A stretch of DNA of 47,301 nucleotides, taken from an uncultured Bacteroidales bacterium (GTDB lineage Bacteria; Bacteroidota; Bacteroidia; Bacteroidales; P3). The stretch covers positions 1 to 47,301 of the forward strand of contig CAMZFW010000002.1 of assembly GCA_947306225.1 (NCBI GenBank), read 5' to 3'. The translations under genes and the position numbers were made by a program. Below are positions 36,742 through 45,309 of this stretch, piece after piece; the stretch's first letter is position 1; each line of letters opens with the position of its first letter. Below the pieces are notes generated by a model that worked only from the letters and a program-made list of their open reading frames with translations, was not told the origin of the DNA and did not search any database.

Positions 36742-36749
36742 CAAAATTA
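36742..36749 (-). promoter_or_regulatory. Bacteroidetes-type -7 promoter element for the U32-radA run
   Basis: TAATTTTG on the minus strand, 22 bases upstream of the ATG at 36720. It is the likely promoter for U32, the membrane protein, radA and perhaps the TSCPD gene and vsr. Confidence 0.6.
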
Positions 36750-36802
36750 CACATTATTTTCCATCTGATGAAAAAAACGTCATTCGAATTGAAAAAAAAG
36801 TG

Positions 36803-36810
36803 TAACTTTG
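36803..36810 (+). promoter_or_regulatory. Bacteroidetes-type -7 promoter element for the GH3-like gene
   Basis: TAACTTTG matches TAnnTTTG, about 73 bases upstream of the ATG at 36884. It is divergent from the U32 promoter. Confidence 0.6.
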
Positions 36811-36883
36811 CAATTGCTTTAGCCCATATGGCTATCAATCCGAAAAACTGATTTATTGACAATTAAACCAAACAAACTATACT

Positions 36884-38434
36884 ATGCAGGTACCCATTGT
36901 AGGAGCACTTATCAAGTCGGTGGCAGAGATTAGCAATATTCCTAAGGAGACAAAGCTGAAGCATACCAACCCCGTCCGCGCCCAACGACGCGAACTGCGC
37001 AAGCTGCTGCGCCGTGCCCAACTTACCGCTTTTGGACAACAATACGGCTTTGCCGAGATACTACGCTCGCGCGACATCACCGAAGCATACCGAAAAGCAG
37101 TGCCTGTATTCGACTACAACAAGATGCACCGCGAATGGTGGTACCGCAACCTGAATGGCGAACGCAATGTGGCATGGCCGGGCAAGATAAGGTATTTTGC
37201 ACTCAGTTCGGGTACCTCGGAGGCTGCAAGCAAGTTTGTCCCCATCACACGGGCTATGCTGAACAGCATCACACGGGCGGGTACGAAACAGTTTTTCTCT
37301 ACCGCGCAATACGATTTCCCAGCAAAATTCTACGACTCGGGAGTGCTCTGCATAGCAGGTAGCACCGACCTACAATACTTTCCCAAAGGCAAATACTTTG
37401 CCGGCGACCTGTCGGGCATAACGGCTGGACGCATACCCAAGTGGTTTGAGTTCTTCTACAAGCCCGGTACGGAAATATCGCAGATGAAGGATTGGAACGA
37501 GAAGCTGGACGAGATGGTGAAGGCAGCACCCACATGGGACATCGGGGTGCTGGTAGGCGTGCCTGCATGGGTACAGATACTGCTCGAACGCATCGTGAAG
37601 GAATACAAGCTGAAAAACATCCACGAGATGTGGCCAAACTTGACGGTGTATGTACACAGTGGAGTGGCGTTTGCACCATACGAGAAGAGCTTCGAGCGGT
37701 TGTTCGGCAAGGAGGTTCTGTTTGTGGAGAGCTATCTGGCATCGGAGGGCTACATTGCCTATCAGGTGAACCTGAAACGGAGGAAGATGCAGCTGCTGGT
37801 AGACAATGGCATCTACTTCGAGTTTGTGCCTTTTGACGAAAAGAACTTCGACGAAGACGGCAACATACGCCCCGACTGCCAAACCTTGACATTGGCAGAG
37901 GTGAAGGCGGGACGCGACTACGCGCTGCTGCTGAGCACCTGCGCTGGAGCATGGCGCTACTTGATTGGCGACACGGTGAAGTTTTCCAACGTGAAGCATG
38001 GCGACATCATGGTGACAGGACGCACGAAGCAGTTCCTCAGCCTAGCGGGAGAGCACCTCTCGCAGGACAACATGAACCGCGCCATCGAGATGCTCGCAGA
38101 AGAAACGGGCGTGGATATTTGCGAGTTTACCGTGGCGGGTATCCGTCATGACTCGATGTTTGCCCACCACTGGTATCTGGGCACCGACGATGAATTGGAC
38201 GCACAGGAAGCACTCAAGAAGATTGACGGCTATCTCTGTCAGCTAAACGACGACTACGGCGTGGAACGTCAGGAGGCTATCAAGGAGCTCTTCATTGATG
38301 TGCTGCCCACACAAGTGTTCTACGACTTTATGAAAGAGCGTCTGGGCAAGGCCGGTGGTGCTAGCAAATTCCCCCGTGTACTGAAAGGCGAACGCTACGA
38401 AGCTTGGAAGGAGTTTTTGGAAAATAAGAAATAA
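36884..38434 (+). CDS. GH3 auxin-responsive-promoter family protein (acyl-adenylating type)
   Basis: The 516-residue protein matches bacterial GH3 proteins. The ATP-binding SSGTS motif is at 108-112, with further family blocks YLASEGYIAYQ, YFEFVPFDE, CAGAWRYLIGDTV and TGRTKQFLSLAGEHLS (the hinge and C-terminal adenylation motif). Plant GH3 enzymes join amino acids to hormones by adenylating a carboxylate. Bacteroidota homologues have no settled substrate. It is probably co-transcribed with glmM, which starts 63 bases downstream. Confidence 0.92.
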   Translation: MQVPIVGALIKSVAEISNIPKETKLKHTNPVRAQRRELRKLLRRAQLTAFGQQYGFAEILRSRDITEAYRKAVPVFDYNKMHREWWYRNLNGERNVAWPGKIRYFALSSGTSEAASKFVPITRAMLNSITRAGTKQFFSTAQYDFPAKFYDSGVLCIAGSTDLQYFPKGKYFAGDLSGITAGRIPKWFEFFYKPGTEISQMKDWNEKLDEMVKAAPTWDIGVLVGVPAWVQILLERIVKEYKLKNIHEMWPNLTVYVHSGVAFAPYEKSFERLFGKEVLFVESYLASEGYIAYQVNLKRRKMQLLVDNGIYFEFVPFDEKNFDEDGNIRPDCQTLTLAEVKAGRDYALLLSTCAGAWRYLIGDTVKFSNVKHGDIMVTGRTKQFLSLAGEHLSQDNMNRAIEMLAEETGVDICEFTVAGIRHDSMFAHHWYLGTDDELDAQEALKKIDGYLCQLNDDYGVERQEAIKELFIDVLPTQVFYDFMKERLGKAGGASKFPRVLKGERYEAWKEFLENKK

Positions 38435-38497
38435 TATCGAATCGGAATTCTCTGATTACTCCGAATACTCTGAAATAAACAAAAAAACAATAAATAC

Positions 38498-39883
38498 ATG
38501 AGCCTAATTAAATCTATTTCTGGCATCAGAGGCACTATCGGCGGCAAGCCAGGCGACGGCCTCAGCCCTATCGACGTGGTGAAGTTTACTTCGGCCTTTG
38601 CCACTTTCTTGCAAAAGAATGCCGGAGGAAAGCGTCTGACACTGGTAGTGGGTCGTGATGCCCGACTGAGTGGCGCAATGGTCGACCGTCTTGTGGTCGG
38701 CACACTGCAGGGAATGGGCATTGACGTGATTGAGACAGGTCTGTCAACTACCCCGACCACCGAAATGACCGTCATTGACAAGCACGCCGACGGCGGCATC
38801 ATCATCACCGCTTCACATAACCCCAAGCACTGGAACGCGCTGAAACTGCTCAACAGCCGTGGCGAGTTCATCAATGCCGAAGAGGGTAACGAGGTGATAC
38901 GTCTGGCCGAGAGCGACGACTACACCTATGCCGATGTCGACAACCTTGGACAGGTGACAGAAGACTTTGACACGATAGACCACCACATTGAGCGCGTGTT
39001 GGCACTGCCATTGGTGGACAAGGAGGCTATCGCCAAGGCCAATTTCCGTGTCTGCGTGGATGCTGTGAACTCTACTGGCGGCATCGCCATACCCCGACTG
39101 CTGAAAGCACTTGGGGTAAACGATGTTGTGGAGCTGAATTGCGAGCCTACAGGCCATTTTGCCCATAACCCCGAGCCCATCCCCGCCAACCTAACCCAGA
39201 TATCTGAAACGGTAGCCAAAGAGCACTGCGACCTCGGTATCGTGGTAGACCCCGATGTGGACCGTCTGGCACTGGTGTGCGAGACTGGCGAGATGTTTGG
39301 CGAGGAATACACGCTGGTCAGCGTGGCAGACTACGTGCTGAGCCACACACCGGGCAACACGGTGTCGAACATGTCGTCATCGCGTGCCCTGCGCGACGTG
39401 ACCCACAAATATGCCGGCTGCGAATACAGCGCCTCGGCTGTGGGTGAGGTGAACGTCACCACCCTGATGCGTGAGACGAATGCCATTATCGGCGGCGAAG
39501 GCAACGGAGGTGTCATCTACCCCGAGCTGCACTATGGCCGCGACGCTCTGGTGGGCGTGGCACTGTTCCTCACCCTGCTTGCCAAGAAGGGCATGAAGGT
39601 GAGCGAGCTGCGCAAGACCTACCCCGACTATATCATCTCTAAGAACCGCAAAGACCTCACCCCCGACATGGACGTGGATGCCCTGCTCAAGAAAGTAGCT
39701 GCCCTCTACAATGCCAAAGCCGATTGCCAGGTTAGCACCATCGACGGTGTGAAGATTGACTTCGAGGACGGCTGGGTGCACCTGCGCAAGAGCAACACCG
39801 AACCCATCATCCGCATCTACAGCGAAGCCCACACCGAAGCCCGCGCCAACGAGCTGGCAGAGATGGTGAAACAGATGCTGTAA
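38498..39883 (+). CDS. glmM: Phosphoglucosamine mutase (phosphohexomutase)
   Basis: The 461-residue alpha-D-phosphohexomutase has the active-site serine Ser106 in TASHNP, the Mg-binding loop DPDVDR (251-256), the sugar loop GEGNGG and the C-terminal phosphate loop RKSNTEPIIRIY. It should interconvert glucosamine 6-phosphate and glucosamine 1-phosphate on the way to UDP-GlcNAc. The GEGNGG sugar loop and length fit the glmM annotation used in Bacteroidales. Phosphoglucomutase or phosphomannomutase activity cannot be excluded. Confidence 0.88.
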   Translation: MSLIKSISGIRGTIGGKPGDGLSPIDVVKFTSAFATFLQKNAGGKRLTLVVGRDARLSGAMVDRLVVGTLQGMGIDVIETGLSTTPTTEMTVIDKHADGGIIITASHNPKHWNALKLLNSRGEFINAEEGNEVIRLAESDDYTYADVDNLGQVTEDFDTIDHHIERVLALPLVDKEAIAKANFRVCVDAVNSTGGIAIPRLLKALGVNDVVELNCEPTGHFAHNPEPIPANLTQISETVAKEHCDLGIVVDPDVDRLALVCETGEMFGEEYTLVSVADYVLSHTPGNTVSNMSSSRALRDVTHKYAGCEYSASAVGEVNVTTLMRETNAIIGGEGNGGVIYPELHYGRDALVGVALFLTLLAKKGMKVSELRKTYPDYIISKNRKDLTPDMDVDALLKKVAALYNAKADCQVSTIDGVKIDFEDGWVHLRKSNTEPIIRIYSEAHTEARANELAEMVKQML

Positions 39884-39912
39884 TACATTAGTTGATACCA
39901 TATCGCCCTTTC

Positions 39913-39951
39913 ACACCTGCCTGCATTACTTTAATATGTGCAGGCAGGTGT
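39913..39951. terminator. Bidirectional terminator hairpin overlapping the end of the Gfo-like gene
   Basis: acacctgcctgca (39913-39925) and tgcaggcaggtgt (39939-39951) form a perfect 13-bp stem, followed by tttatt on the plus strand. It terminates glmM and, on the other strand, the convergent gene, whose last codons form one arm. Confidence 0.8.
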
Positions 39952-40975
39952 TTATTAATTGGTATGTGGGAAACAACGACTGAAGCGTAGGACGACAAAC
40001 TGTACAACAGGTAGAGTGCCCCTCCACGTGGTCTACAAAGTCTTTCAACTCGTGATAAAACCCATGCTCTACCCATGTGGAGGCTTGTAGGGTAGGCGAA
40101 AAACTGTCGTGACGGCACAGGTATTCCACAGACACGTTACGATGCCTTATTTTCTCCATCGGAATGCCTGCAAAGGAGCCGCCCATCGGTTGAAAAGAGA
40201 GTGTATCGATGCCCGAGAGTGTGTAGACTCCTGCAGAAGTATGCACAATCAACTCTTCAATGGGTGCCATCCACGAATAGCCAGTAGAGAGCTCTACTGT
40301 CCCAACCAGATTGCCGTGGGAAAGCATCATAACCAAAGTTTGACACGATGCCTGCCGAACAGCCAGCACCTCTGCAGAGCCAAAAATGTGCAATACCAAG
40401 TCTATTGGATGAATAAAAAGCTCGGTGAGAGCATCTCCTTCGGGGTAACGACCCACACAATACCTCAAGGAATAGTTACAAACAGTACTGCCTTTAAGAC
40501 ATGCTTTAAGCCGACGTATGGCAGGTGCATACCGTTTCTGTAGACCCACCTGCACATAGGAGCCAGTGCTTTCTTGTAGAGCAACTAGCGACTCAAGCTG
40601 AGAGAGCGTTTGGCAAGGCGGTTTCTCAACAAATAGAGCCTTACCTTTCTGTAACACAGAGGCAGCTATGCTGTAATGAGATGAAGGAGTAGCTGAGACA
40701 AAGACTGCAGACACTTCTGGGTCGGATAGCACCGTGTCTAACGATGTCGTCACAATGACATGCTTAAAGGCAGGATTGGAACTAATGAGCTTGGCTTTAT
40801 GCGATGACTGTATGCAGATATATTTCAGTGGCACGTGCAAAAGGTCTAAAACTGGGTATAGGTTTGCCATACTATGGTTGCCCATGCCCACAAAGGCATA
40901 TTGGTGAGCGCAAGGGTGCGTAAGCAGAGACTTAGCTCGCAAGCGGCGGACTCGATAGATAAAACTAGACATCAT
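39926..40975 (-). CDS. Gfo/Idh/MocA-like oxidoreductase
   Basis: The 349-residue protein has a Rossmann start after about 25 extra residues (YAFVGMGNHSMANLYPVLD). AVFVSATPSSHYSIAASVLQKGKALFVEKPP follows in two blocks, ending in the EKP motif typical of the family. The C-terminal half fits the alpha/beta substrate domain. It overlaps the radical SAM gene by four bases (ATGA type), so the two are translationally coupled and probably act on one substrate. The glycine motif is GMGNHS rather than GxGxxG, so cofactor binding may be altered. Substrate is unknown. Confidence 0.8.
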   Translation of the reverse strand: MMSSFIYRVRRLRAKSLLTHPCAHQYAFVGMGNHSMANLYPVLDLLHVPLKYICIQSSHKAKLISSNPAFKHVIVTTSLDTVLSDPEVSAVFVSATPSSHYSIAASVLQKGKALFVEKPPCQTLSQLESLVALQESTGSYVQVGLQKRYAPAIRRLKACLKGSTVCNYSLRYCVGRYPEGDALTELFIHPIDLVLHIFGSAEVLAVRQASCQTLVMMLSHGNLVGTVELSTGYSWMAPIEELIVHTSAGVYTLSGIDTLSFQPMGGSFAGIPMEKIRHRNVSVEYLCRHDSFSPTLQASTWVEHGFYHELKDFVDHVEGHSTCCTVCRPTLQSLFPTYQLINTCLHILK

Positions 40976-42033
40976 GATTGAATAGTTTTGAAATATTGAC
41001 GATAGGTAGTGCCACGGTCACCGCACCACTGATAAGAACCATACAACAATTCCACCATCCTTTTGGGAAGAAAACGTTCGAGTGTACGGAGCAATATGAT
41101 GTCGTACTTGCGATGGAAGTTTATCCAACAGCCGTTGCAAGTTTTGCCGTAATGACGTTGAAGACTACAAGTGGTGAGACTGTTCCAAATGTCGTCGAAC
41201 GACTGATTGTGAATGTTGCCAAGTATACAATCAAGATTCTGACATAGGGGAACATTGCCGTTGGCATGAACCACAGCCTGATTTCTGATACTGAGACAAG
41301 GTAGAGAAAGTCCTCCATTGCGCCATTGGTCGTAGAGCGCCACATAGTCGTAGTTTTCGCTTGTTTGGTGAATGGATTGGGGAATGTGTGTGGTAAAATC
41401 TTTTGCTGCAAGAAGGTCGGTAGTAGTATCGAGAAAGGCCATGGTTCCATAGATGCCTATACGCACATCAATCCGATATTGCTGGGCTAGATGAATAACA
41501 TACTCCATGTCTTCGAATCTGTTCCAAGGAGAGAGGCAGAACATGAGCGACAAAGGGACTTCTCCAGCCAAGGTCTCTATTACTTTTATCACTTTCAAGT
41601 AGCCATCGCAGCCTCGCATGTAACGATAGGTTTGGCGATTGCCGTCTAAAGATAGGTAAAGGTGCCTCGGCTTATATAGTCTTGTACTCTCAATCAGCAT
41701 CCCGGGGGCAAGGCAATTAGAAAGCAGCGTGTAATTGGGATGATGCAGCCTAAACCATTCTAGAATTTGGTTCGCCTGCGGGTGAAGGATAAACTCTCCA
41801 CCTTCAAGACCTACCGTCGTATAGGATTTAACACAACTGCTTTGCATAACACGCACAATGTCGTCGAAAGAAAGGTGTTCGTGGGGCTTTTTCCAAATGG
41901 AACAATGGCGACAGCGCGACTGGCAAGCTGTCGTTGCATAAATCATCAGCTGGCTCAGCTGTTTGTGGTGCGGACGCAAGGTGTTGTTGACATAGAGGAG
42001 TCCGCTTGTCAAATAATCGGTTGCTTTATACAT
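40972..42033 (-). CDS. Radical SAM protein with SPASM-type C-terminus
   Basis: The 353-residue protein carries the radical SAM cluster motif Cys37-x3-Cys41-x2-Cys44 (CQSRCRHC), a GLEGGE segment (75-80) for SAM binding, and a C-terminal set of cysteines (246, 264, 269, 289, 299, 302) arranged like a SPASM/twitch auxiliary-cluster domain with GNVPLCQNLDCILGNI. SPASM enzymes modify peptides, proteins or sugars. No precursor peptide gene was found alongside. It starts 111 bases after the sigma/barrel gene on the same strand and is coupled to the Gfo-like gene. Confidence 0.87.
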   Translation of the reverse strand: MYKATDYLTSGLLYVNNTLRPHHKQLSQLMIYATTACQSRCRHCSIWKKPHEHLSFDDIVRVMQSSCVKSYTTVGLEGGEFILHPQANQILEWFRLHHPNYTLLSNCLAPGMLIESTRLYKPRHLYLSLDGNRQTYRYMRGCDGYLKVIKVIETLAGEVPLSLMFCLSPWNRFEDMEYVIHLAQQYRIDVRIGIYGTMAFLDTTTDLLAAKDFTTHIPQSIHQTSENYDYVALYDQWRNGGLSLPCLSIRNQAVVHANGNVPLCQNLDCILGNIHNQSFDDIWNSLTTCSLQRHYGKTCNGCWINFHRKYDIILLRTLERFLPKRMVELLYGSYQWCGDRGTTYRQYFKTIQS

Positions 42034-42144
42034 ATCGGTCTATAAATAGATTATGAAAGTTGGGTTGTTAAGGCATCATTACCTTTTAAACTTTCTCACC
42101 TATAAAGAGACCGAAACCGTACAAAAGACTGCACGAAAAAAAAA

Positions 42145-43791
42145 CTAAAATGTAAAGCGCATACCCATATGTGAGGTTATGGTGAATGGATGGGCTATGG
42201 CATAAGTGGACAACGACTGCCAGCTTGTCTCAATGGATGAAAGTGGAAGTATCGTATAACTCATGCCACCTTCGACGAAGAGGCTGATATGCTCCGTTTG
42301 ACGGTAATGTACGCCCGCCTTGATTGTGGCCATGAGACTTGGTTGCCCTTTATGGGAAGAGTATTCACCGAGCGGTATTGCTGACCCTCCAGTAGTGGTA
42401 TTATTTGTCTGCCCTCCAAGAATGAAACTGGTACTGCTGCGAATGGACAAAGGCAATTGAATCGAAAGGTCGGCTGAAAGATGACAACCCAAACGGGACG
42501 ACTGGTGCAGGCTAAACGACATGCCAATTGGAATGTCGAAGAAGGTGACACGCTGCCACTCGTCAATCCTATCTATACCAACACCTGTTTGGAAATAAGA
42601 ACGATATTCGCCATGTCCCATACCAACATGGACCGAGACCATGCTATCTACTGCGTAATGAAGCATCAATGCCTCGATGGTGGGTGGCTCATGATATTCG
42701 GTACGGAATATTTCTCCATTATTGTCTATCTCATTGCTTTGGGCTATGCGTATTAGTGCCGAAGCCACTTCGTCAGAGAAGAGCATACTATTATCCAACA
42801 CATACCGTTTGCAGTCGCGCCAATTGACTATGGGAACGCTTGTTACGGGTTCACCTGTAGTGGATGCTGAAGGCAACAACAATGGGTGAGGATGCCGGGC
42901 AACACACATTTGGGAAAGGGGGTGCGACATCACTACCGTCACCGACCACTTGCTTGCTGTGTGTACTGCCAGAAGCTGTGGGTCAGCCAAGATAGACTCA
43001 ACCGCCACATCTGCGTTTCTCTCTTCTTTATCCATCCCTATTTCTTCCTCAAAAAGGATTGGGAACGATATCGAGTCGTTTTGTAACACCATTGTGGGAG
43101 ATTTTTCTAGTCTTGTCATTATTGGAACGAAAGGCTTGGAAACGCCATTTGGCGACAATTTTGTTTCTATGCTTGGGCATCCGCTTTGCCGCCGCGCTGT
43201 CAAGGAGGTTGCGATAGTATTTGAATCATCCTCCAATCCGAAAGGCATTGCCAACAGCAAAACACACAACAATGGTCCTAAAATACGCTGCAACATGGCT
43301 CGAGCGTGATAGAGCTGAGAGGAGGAAGAATGTGGCTCGATATTCAGCGTCTGGGCTATCTCCTTGTGAGACATGTCCTCTATTACTGCCATGGTAAACA
43401 CTTTTCGGTAGCCTGTGGGCAGTTGGTTAATAGCCGCCTGTAACTCTTCTTGTGTGAGAGGGGAGTCATGTGCCTCACAGGGTACATCAAAACCCTCGAT
43501 ATGAGATATAGGGATAGTTTTTCCTTTTGTTTGCTGCTTTAATTGTCGTATTGCTAGTCTTGCCGATATAGCAGCTAGCCAACTACCGAACTTCTCCGGG
43601 TCGTTGAGTTGGTCCAACCTGTTAAAAGCAATAAGAAAAGCATCATCCACAAGTTCTTCGGACAATTCTTTGTCACGAGTTATATGACAACAAATGGCAA
43701 ATGACCGCTGTTTATAGCGGTTATAAAGCATATTTAGAGACTGTCGGTCACCAATCCTAGCTTGCTCTACCAGTTGTTCCATGTCCGTCAT
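42145..43791 (-). CDS. ECF sigma factor fused to a membrane segment and outer-membrane-barrel-like domain
   Basis: One uninterrupted 548-residue ORF. Residues 1-170 are an ECF sigma-70 factor: region 2 (about 20-87, ELVDDAFLIAFNRLDQL) and region 4 with helix-turn-helix (about 115-170, LPTGYRKVFTMAVIEDMSHK then EIAQTLNI). Residues 170-185 (ILGPLLCVLLLAMPFG) form a hydrophobic segment flanked by Arg before and acidic residues after, fitting an inner-membrane crossing. About 190-350 is low-complexity, presumably periplasmic. About 360-548 alternates like a beta-barrel and ends in GMRFTF, with AGVHYRQTEHISLFVEGGMSY resembling the barrel domain that Bacteroidales usually carry on a separate anti-sigma/porin protein encoded next to an ECF gene. 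No anti-sigma domain is visible. Confidence 0.8.
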   Translation of the reverse strand: MTDMEQLVEQARIGDRQSLNMLYNRYKQRSFAICCHITRDKELSEELVDDAFLIAFNRLDQLNDPEKFGSWLAAISARLAIRQLKQQTKGKTIPISHIEGFDVPCEAHDSPLTQEELQAAINQLPTGYRKVFTMAVIEDMSHKEIAQTLNIEPHSSSSQLYHARAMLQRILGPLLCVLLLAMPFGLEDDSNTIATSLTARRQSGCPSIETKLSPNGVSKPFVPIMTRLEKSPTMVLQNDSISFPILFEEEIGMDKEERNADVAVESILADPQLLAVHTASKWSVTVVMSHPLSQMCVARHPHPLLLPSASTTGEPVTSVPIVNWRDCKRYVLDNSMLFSDEVASALIRIAQSNEIDNNGEIFRTEYHEPPTIEALMLHYAVDSMVSVHVGMGHGEYRSYFQTGVGIDRIDEWQRVTFFDIPIGMSFSLHQSSRLGCHLSADLSIQLPLSIRSSTSFILGGQTNNTTTGGSAIPLGEYSSHKGQPSLMATIKAGVHYRQTEHISLFVEGGMSYTILPLSSIETSWQSLSTYAIAHPFTITSHMGMRFTF

Positions 43792-43841
43792 GTCCTCTTA
43801 GAGACATTTCTTCTAAGAAAGACTGCATGGAGGTGAAAAAA

Positions 43842-45002
43842 TTATTCCTTCGTGCGGATATTATTAATGTTCAAAATCTTCACGTCGGTAGGCCACATCT
43901 CATTCATCAACACACCGCGCGGCATACCATTGTTGGAGGTGGTACTGAAGGTTTTCCCATCGGCATCTGTCGAGATATAGGTGTCATAATACAGCCACTT
44001 CTTTCGACAGTTGCTGATGAACACCAGACAGTTGAACACCGTCTCGTCATCATCGCTTAGACGCATGGGACAGAAATAGCCCACCACCTGGTTCTTTGGC
44101 ACTGGTTCGCGGAAGAGGCTGTCGCGGTCACAGACCAACGTGTCACCAATTTTCTCTTTCGACACCACCACAAACTGGCTATTATTCCGTTTGGGCTTCT
44201 TCAACTCCAGCACAAACTTCTCGCCTAATTCAAGAAATAACCCTGTGACAGTCTCCGACTCTTCCTCCTCGTCAGAGAAGAGGAGTTTGTCCCATGCCCC
44301 TGCAATACGGTCGATGTTGAAATACAGCGTATCCACGCCATACTCATTAGTGTCGATTACAAACATATCGTAGTCGCTTCCGTTGAAACTCACCAGCACC
44401 TGTTCCTTCTCATGGAAGCCATACATGCTCATCATCATATACTCATGCGAAGGGTTCACCACATGCATTGCCAGTTCGGGCGTGGTGCCGTTGCCAGTGC
44501 TGGCTATGGTGTAGAAAAGCATCTGAAATTGCAACTGCACCTTCTGCAGTTCTAACGTGTCTCCGCCGAAATATTTGCATGCAATATTCTGCCCGACAAA
44601 CTTATAGTAGTATGCCATTGGCTCGGCAGGGTTCTGCGCAATCACTGTGTTGGCGAGTTTAATAATATTACGTGAGTCCGCAATAGTGGGTGTCTCATCC
44701 TTACTCATAATAGCTTGGATTTCTTCAAACTCATCATAACTCGGATAGGGAGAATACCCATCCAGAAACGCCTGCCCATAATAGAACGTCTGCATGTCTG
44801 CAATGTCAAGGGCTGTGTCCACTTCGGCAAAACGCTTGATTAGTTTGGGGTAGTAACGGTCACTTTGCTTGTCGGTACAATCCTTCTTGATTTGTTCGTA
44901 ATTGGGGGTTGTATACCCAACGATAGCCAACCCTTCAGCATCCTGCGCCTGAGGCAAACCCATCAGGAGCAGGGCTGTAATAAGCATTGTCAGCTTCTTC
45001 AT
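43842..45002 (-). CDS. Secreted protein with DUF4919-like N-terminus
   Basis: The 386-residue protein has a signal peptide (MKKLTMLITALLLMGLPQAQ). The N-terminal half has PNYEQIKKDCTDKQSDRYYPKLIKRF and ADMQTFYYGQAFLDGYSPY, which resemble DUF4919 proteins of Bacteroidales. The second half (about 200-386) is beta-rich and unrecognised. It sits between the PspC gene (7-base gap) and the sigma/barrel gene (50-base gap) in one orientation, so the three may form one envelope-related operon. Function is unknown. Confidence 0.75.
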   Translation of the reverse strand: MKKLTMLITALLLMGLPQAQDAEGLAIVGYTTPNYEQIKKDCTDKQSDRYYPKLIKRFAEVDTALDIADMQTFYYGQAFLDGYSPYPSYDEFEEIQAIMSKDETPTIADSRNIIKLANTVIAQNPAEPMAYYYKFVGQNIACKYFGGDTLELQKVQLQFQMLFYTIASTGNGTTPELAMHVVNPSHEYMMMSMYGFHEKEQVLVSFNGSDYDMFVIDTNEYGVDTLYFNIDRIAGAWDKLLFSDEEEESETVTGLFLELGEKFVLELKKPKRNNSQFVVVSKEKIGDTLVCDRDSLFREPVPKNQVVGYFCPMRLSDDDETVFNCLVFISNCRKKWLYYDTYISTDADGKTFSTTSNNGMPRGVLMNEMWPTDVKILNINNIRTKE

Positions 45003-45009
45003 ATCTCAA

Positions 45010-45204
45010 TCAAGCCTTTTCAGGTGCCAGCAGCCACACAATGAGGTATATGCCCAACCCTGTGCCGAAGCACAGCAGGGCAATCAGAAAGAGAATGCGC
45101 ACCACAGTGACATCCACACCGAGGTATTCGGCAATGCCGCTGCATACCCCCGCGATACGCTTGTCGCGGGGATTGCGGTATAGTTTTTTGATTTCTTCTG
45201 ACAT
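45010..45204 (-). CDS. PspC domain membrane protein
   Basis: The 64-residue protein is a bare PspC domain: LYRNPRDKRIAGVCSGIAEY and LGVDVTVVRILFLIALL, then a membrane segment ending IYLIVWLLAPEKA. PspC domains occur in phage-shock and envelope-stress systems, but small single-domain versions in Bacteroidota are not well characterised. It is probably co-transcribed with the DUF4919-like gene seven bases downstream. Confidence 0.9.
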   Translation of the reverse strand: MSEEIKKLYRNPRDKRIAGVCSGIAEYLGVDVTVVRILFLIALLCFGTGLGIYLIVWLLAPEKA

Positions 45205-45239
45205 CGTTAGTTGGTTTTTATCAGATTGGTCGAAACAAT

Positions 45240-45296
45240 CGGAGTAATCAGAATAATCAGAAAACTCCGACCACTCCGATTATTCCGATTACTCCG
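45240..45296. repeat. Inverted repeat between the M3 peptidase and PspC genes
   Basis: cggagtaatcagaataatc (45240-45258) is complementary to gattattccgattactccg (45278-45296) with one mismatch, around a 19-base loop. It could end or process the peptidase transcript, although no strong T-run follows on the minus strand. Confidence 0.6.
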
Positions 45297-45309
45297 ACTA
45301 TTCATTCTC

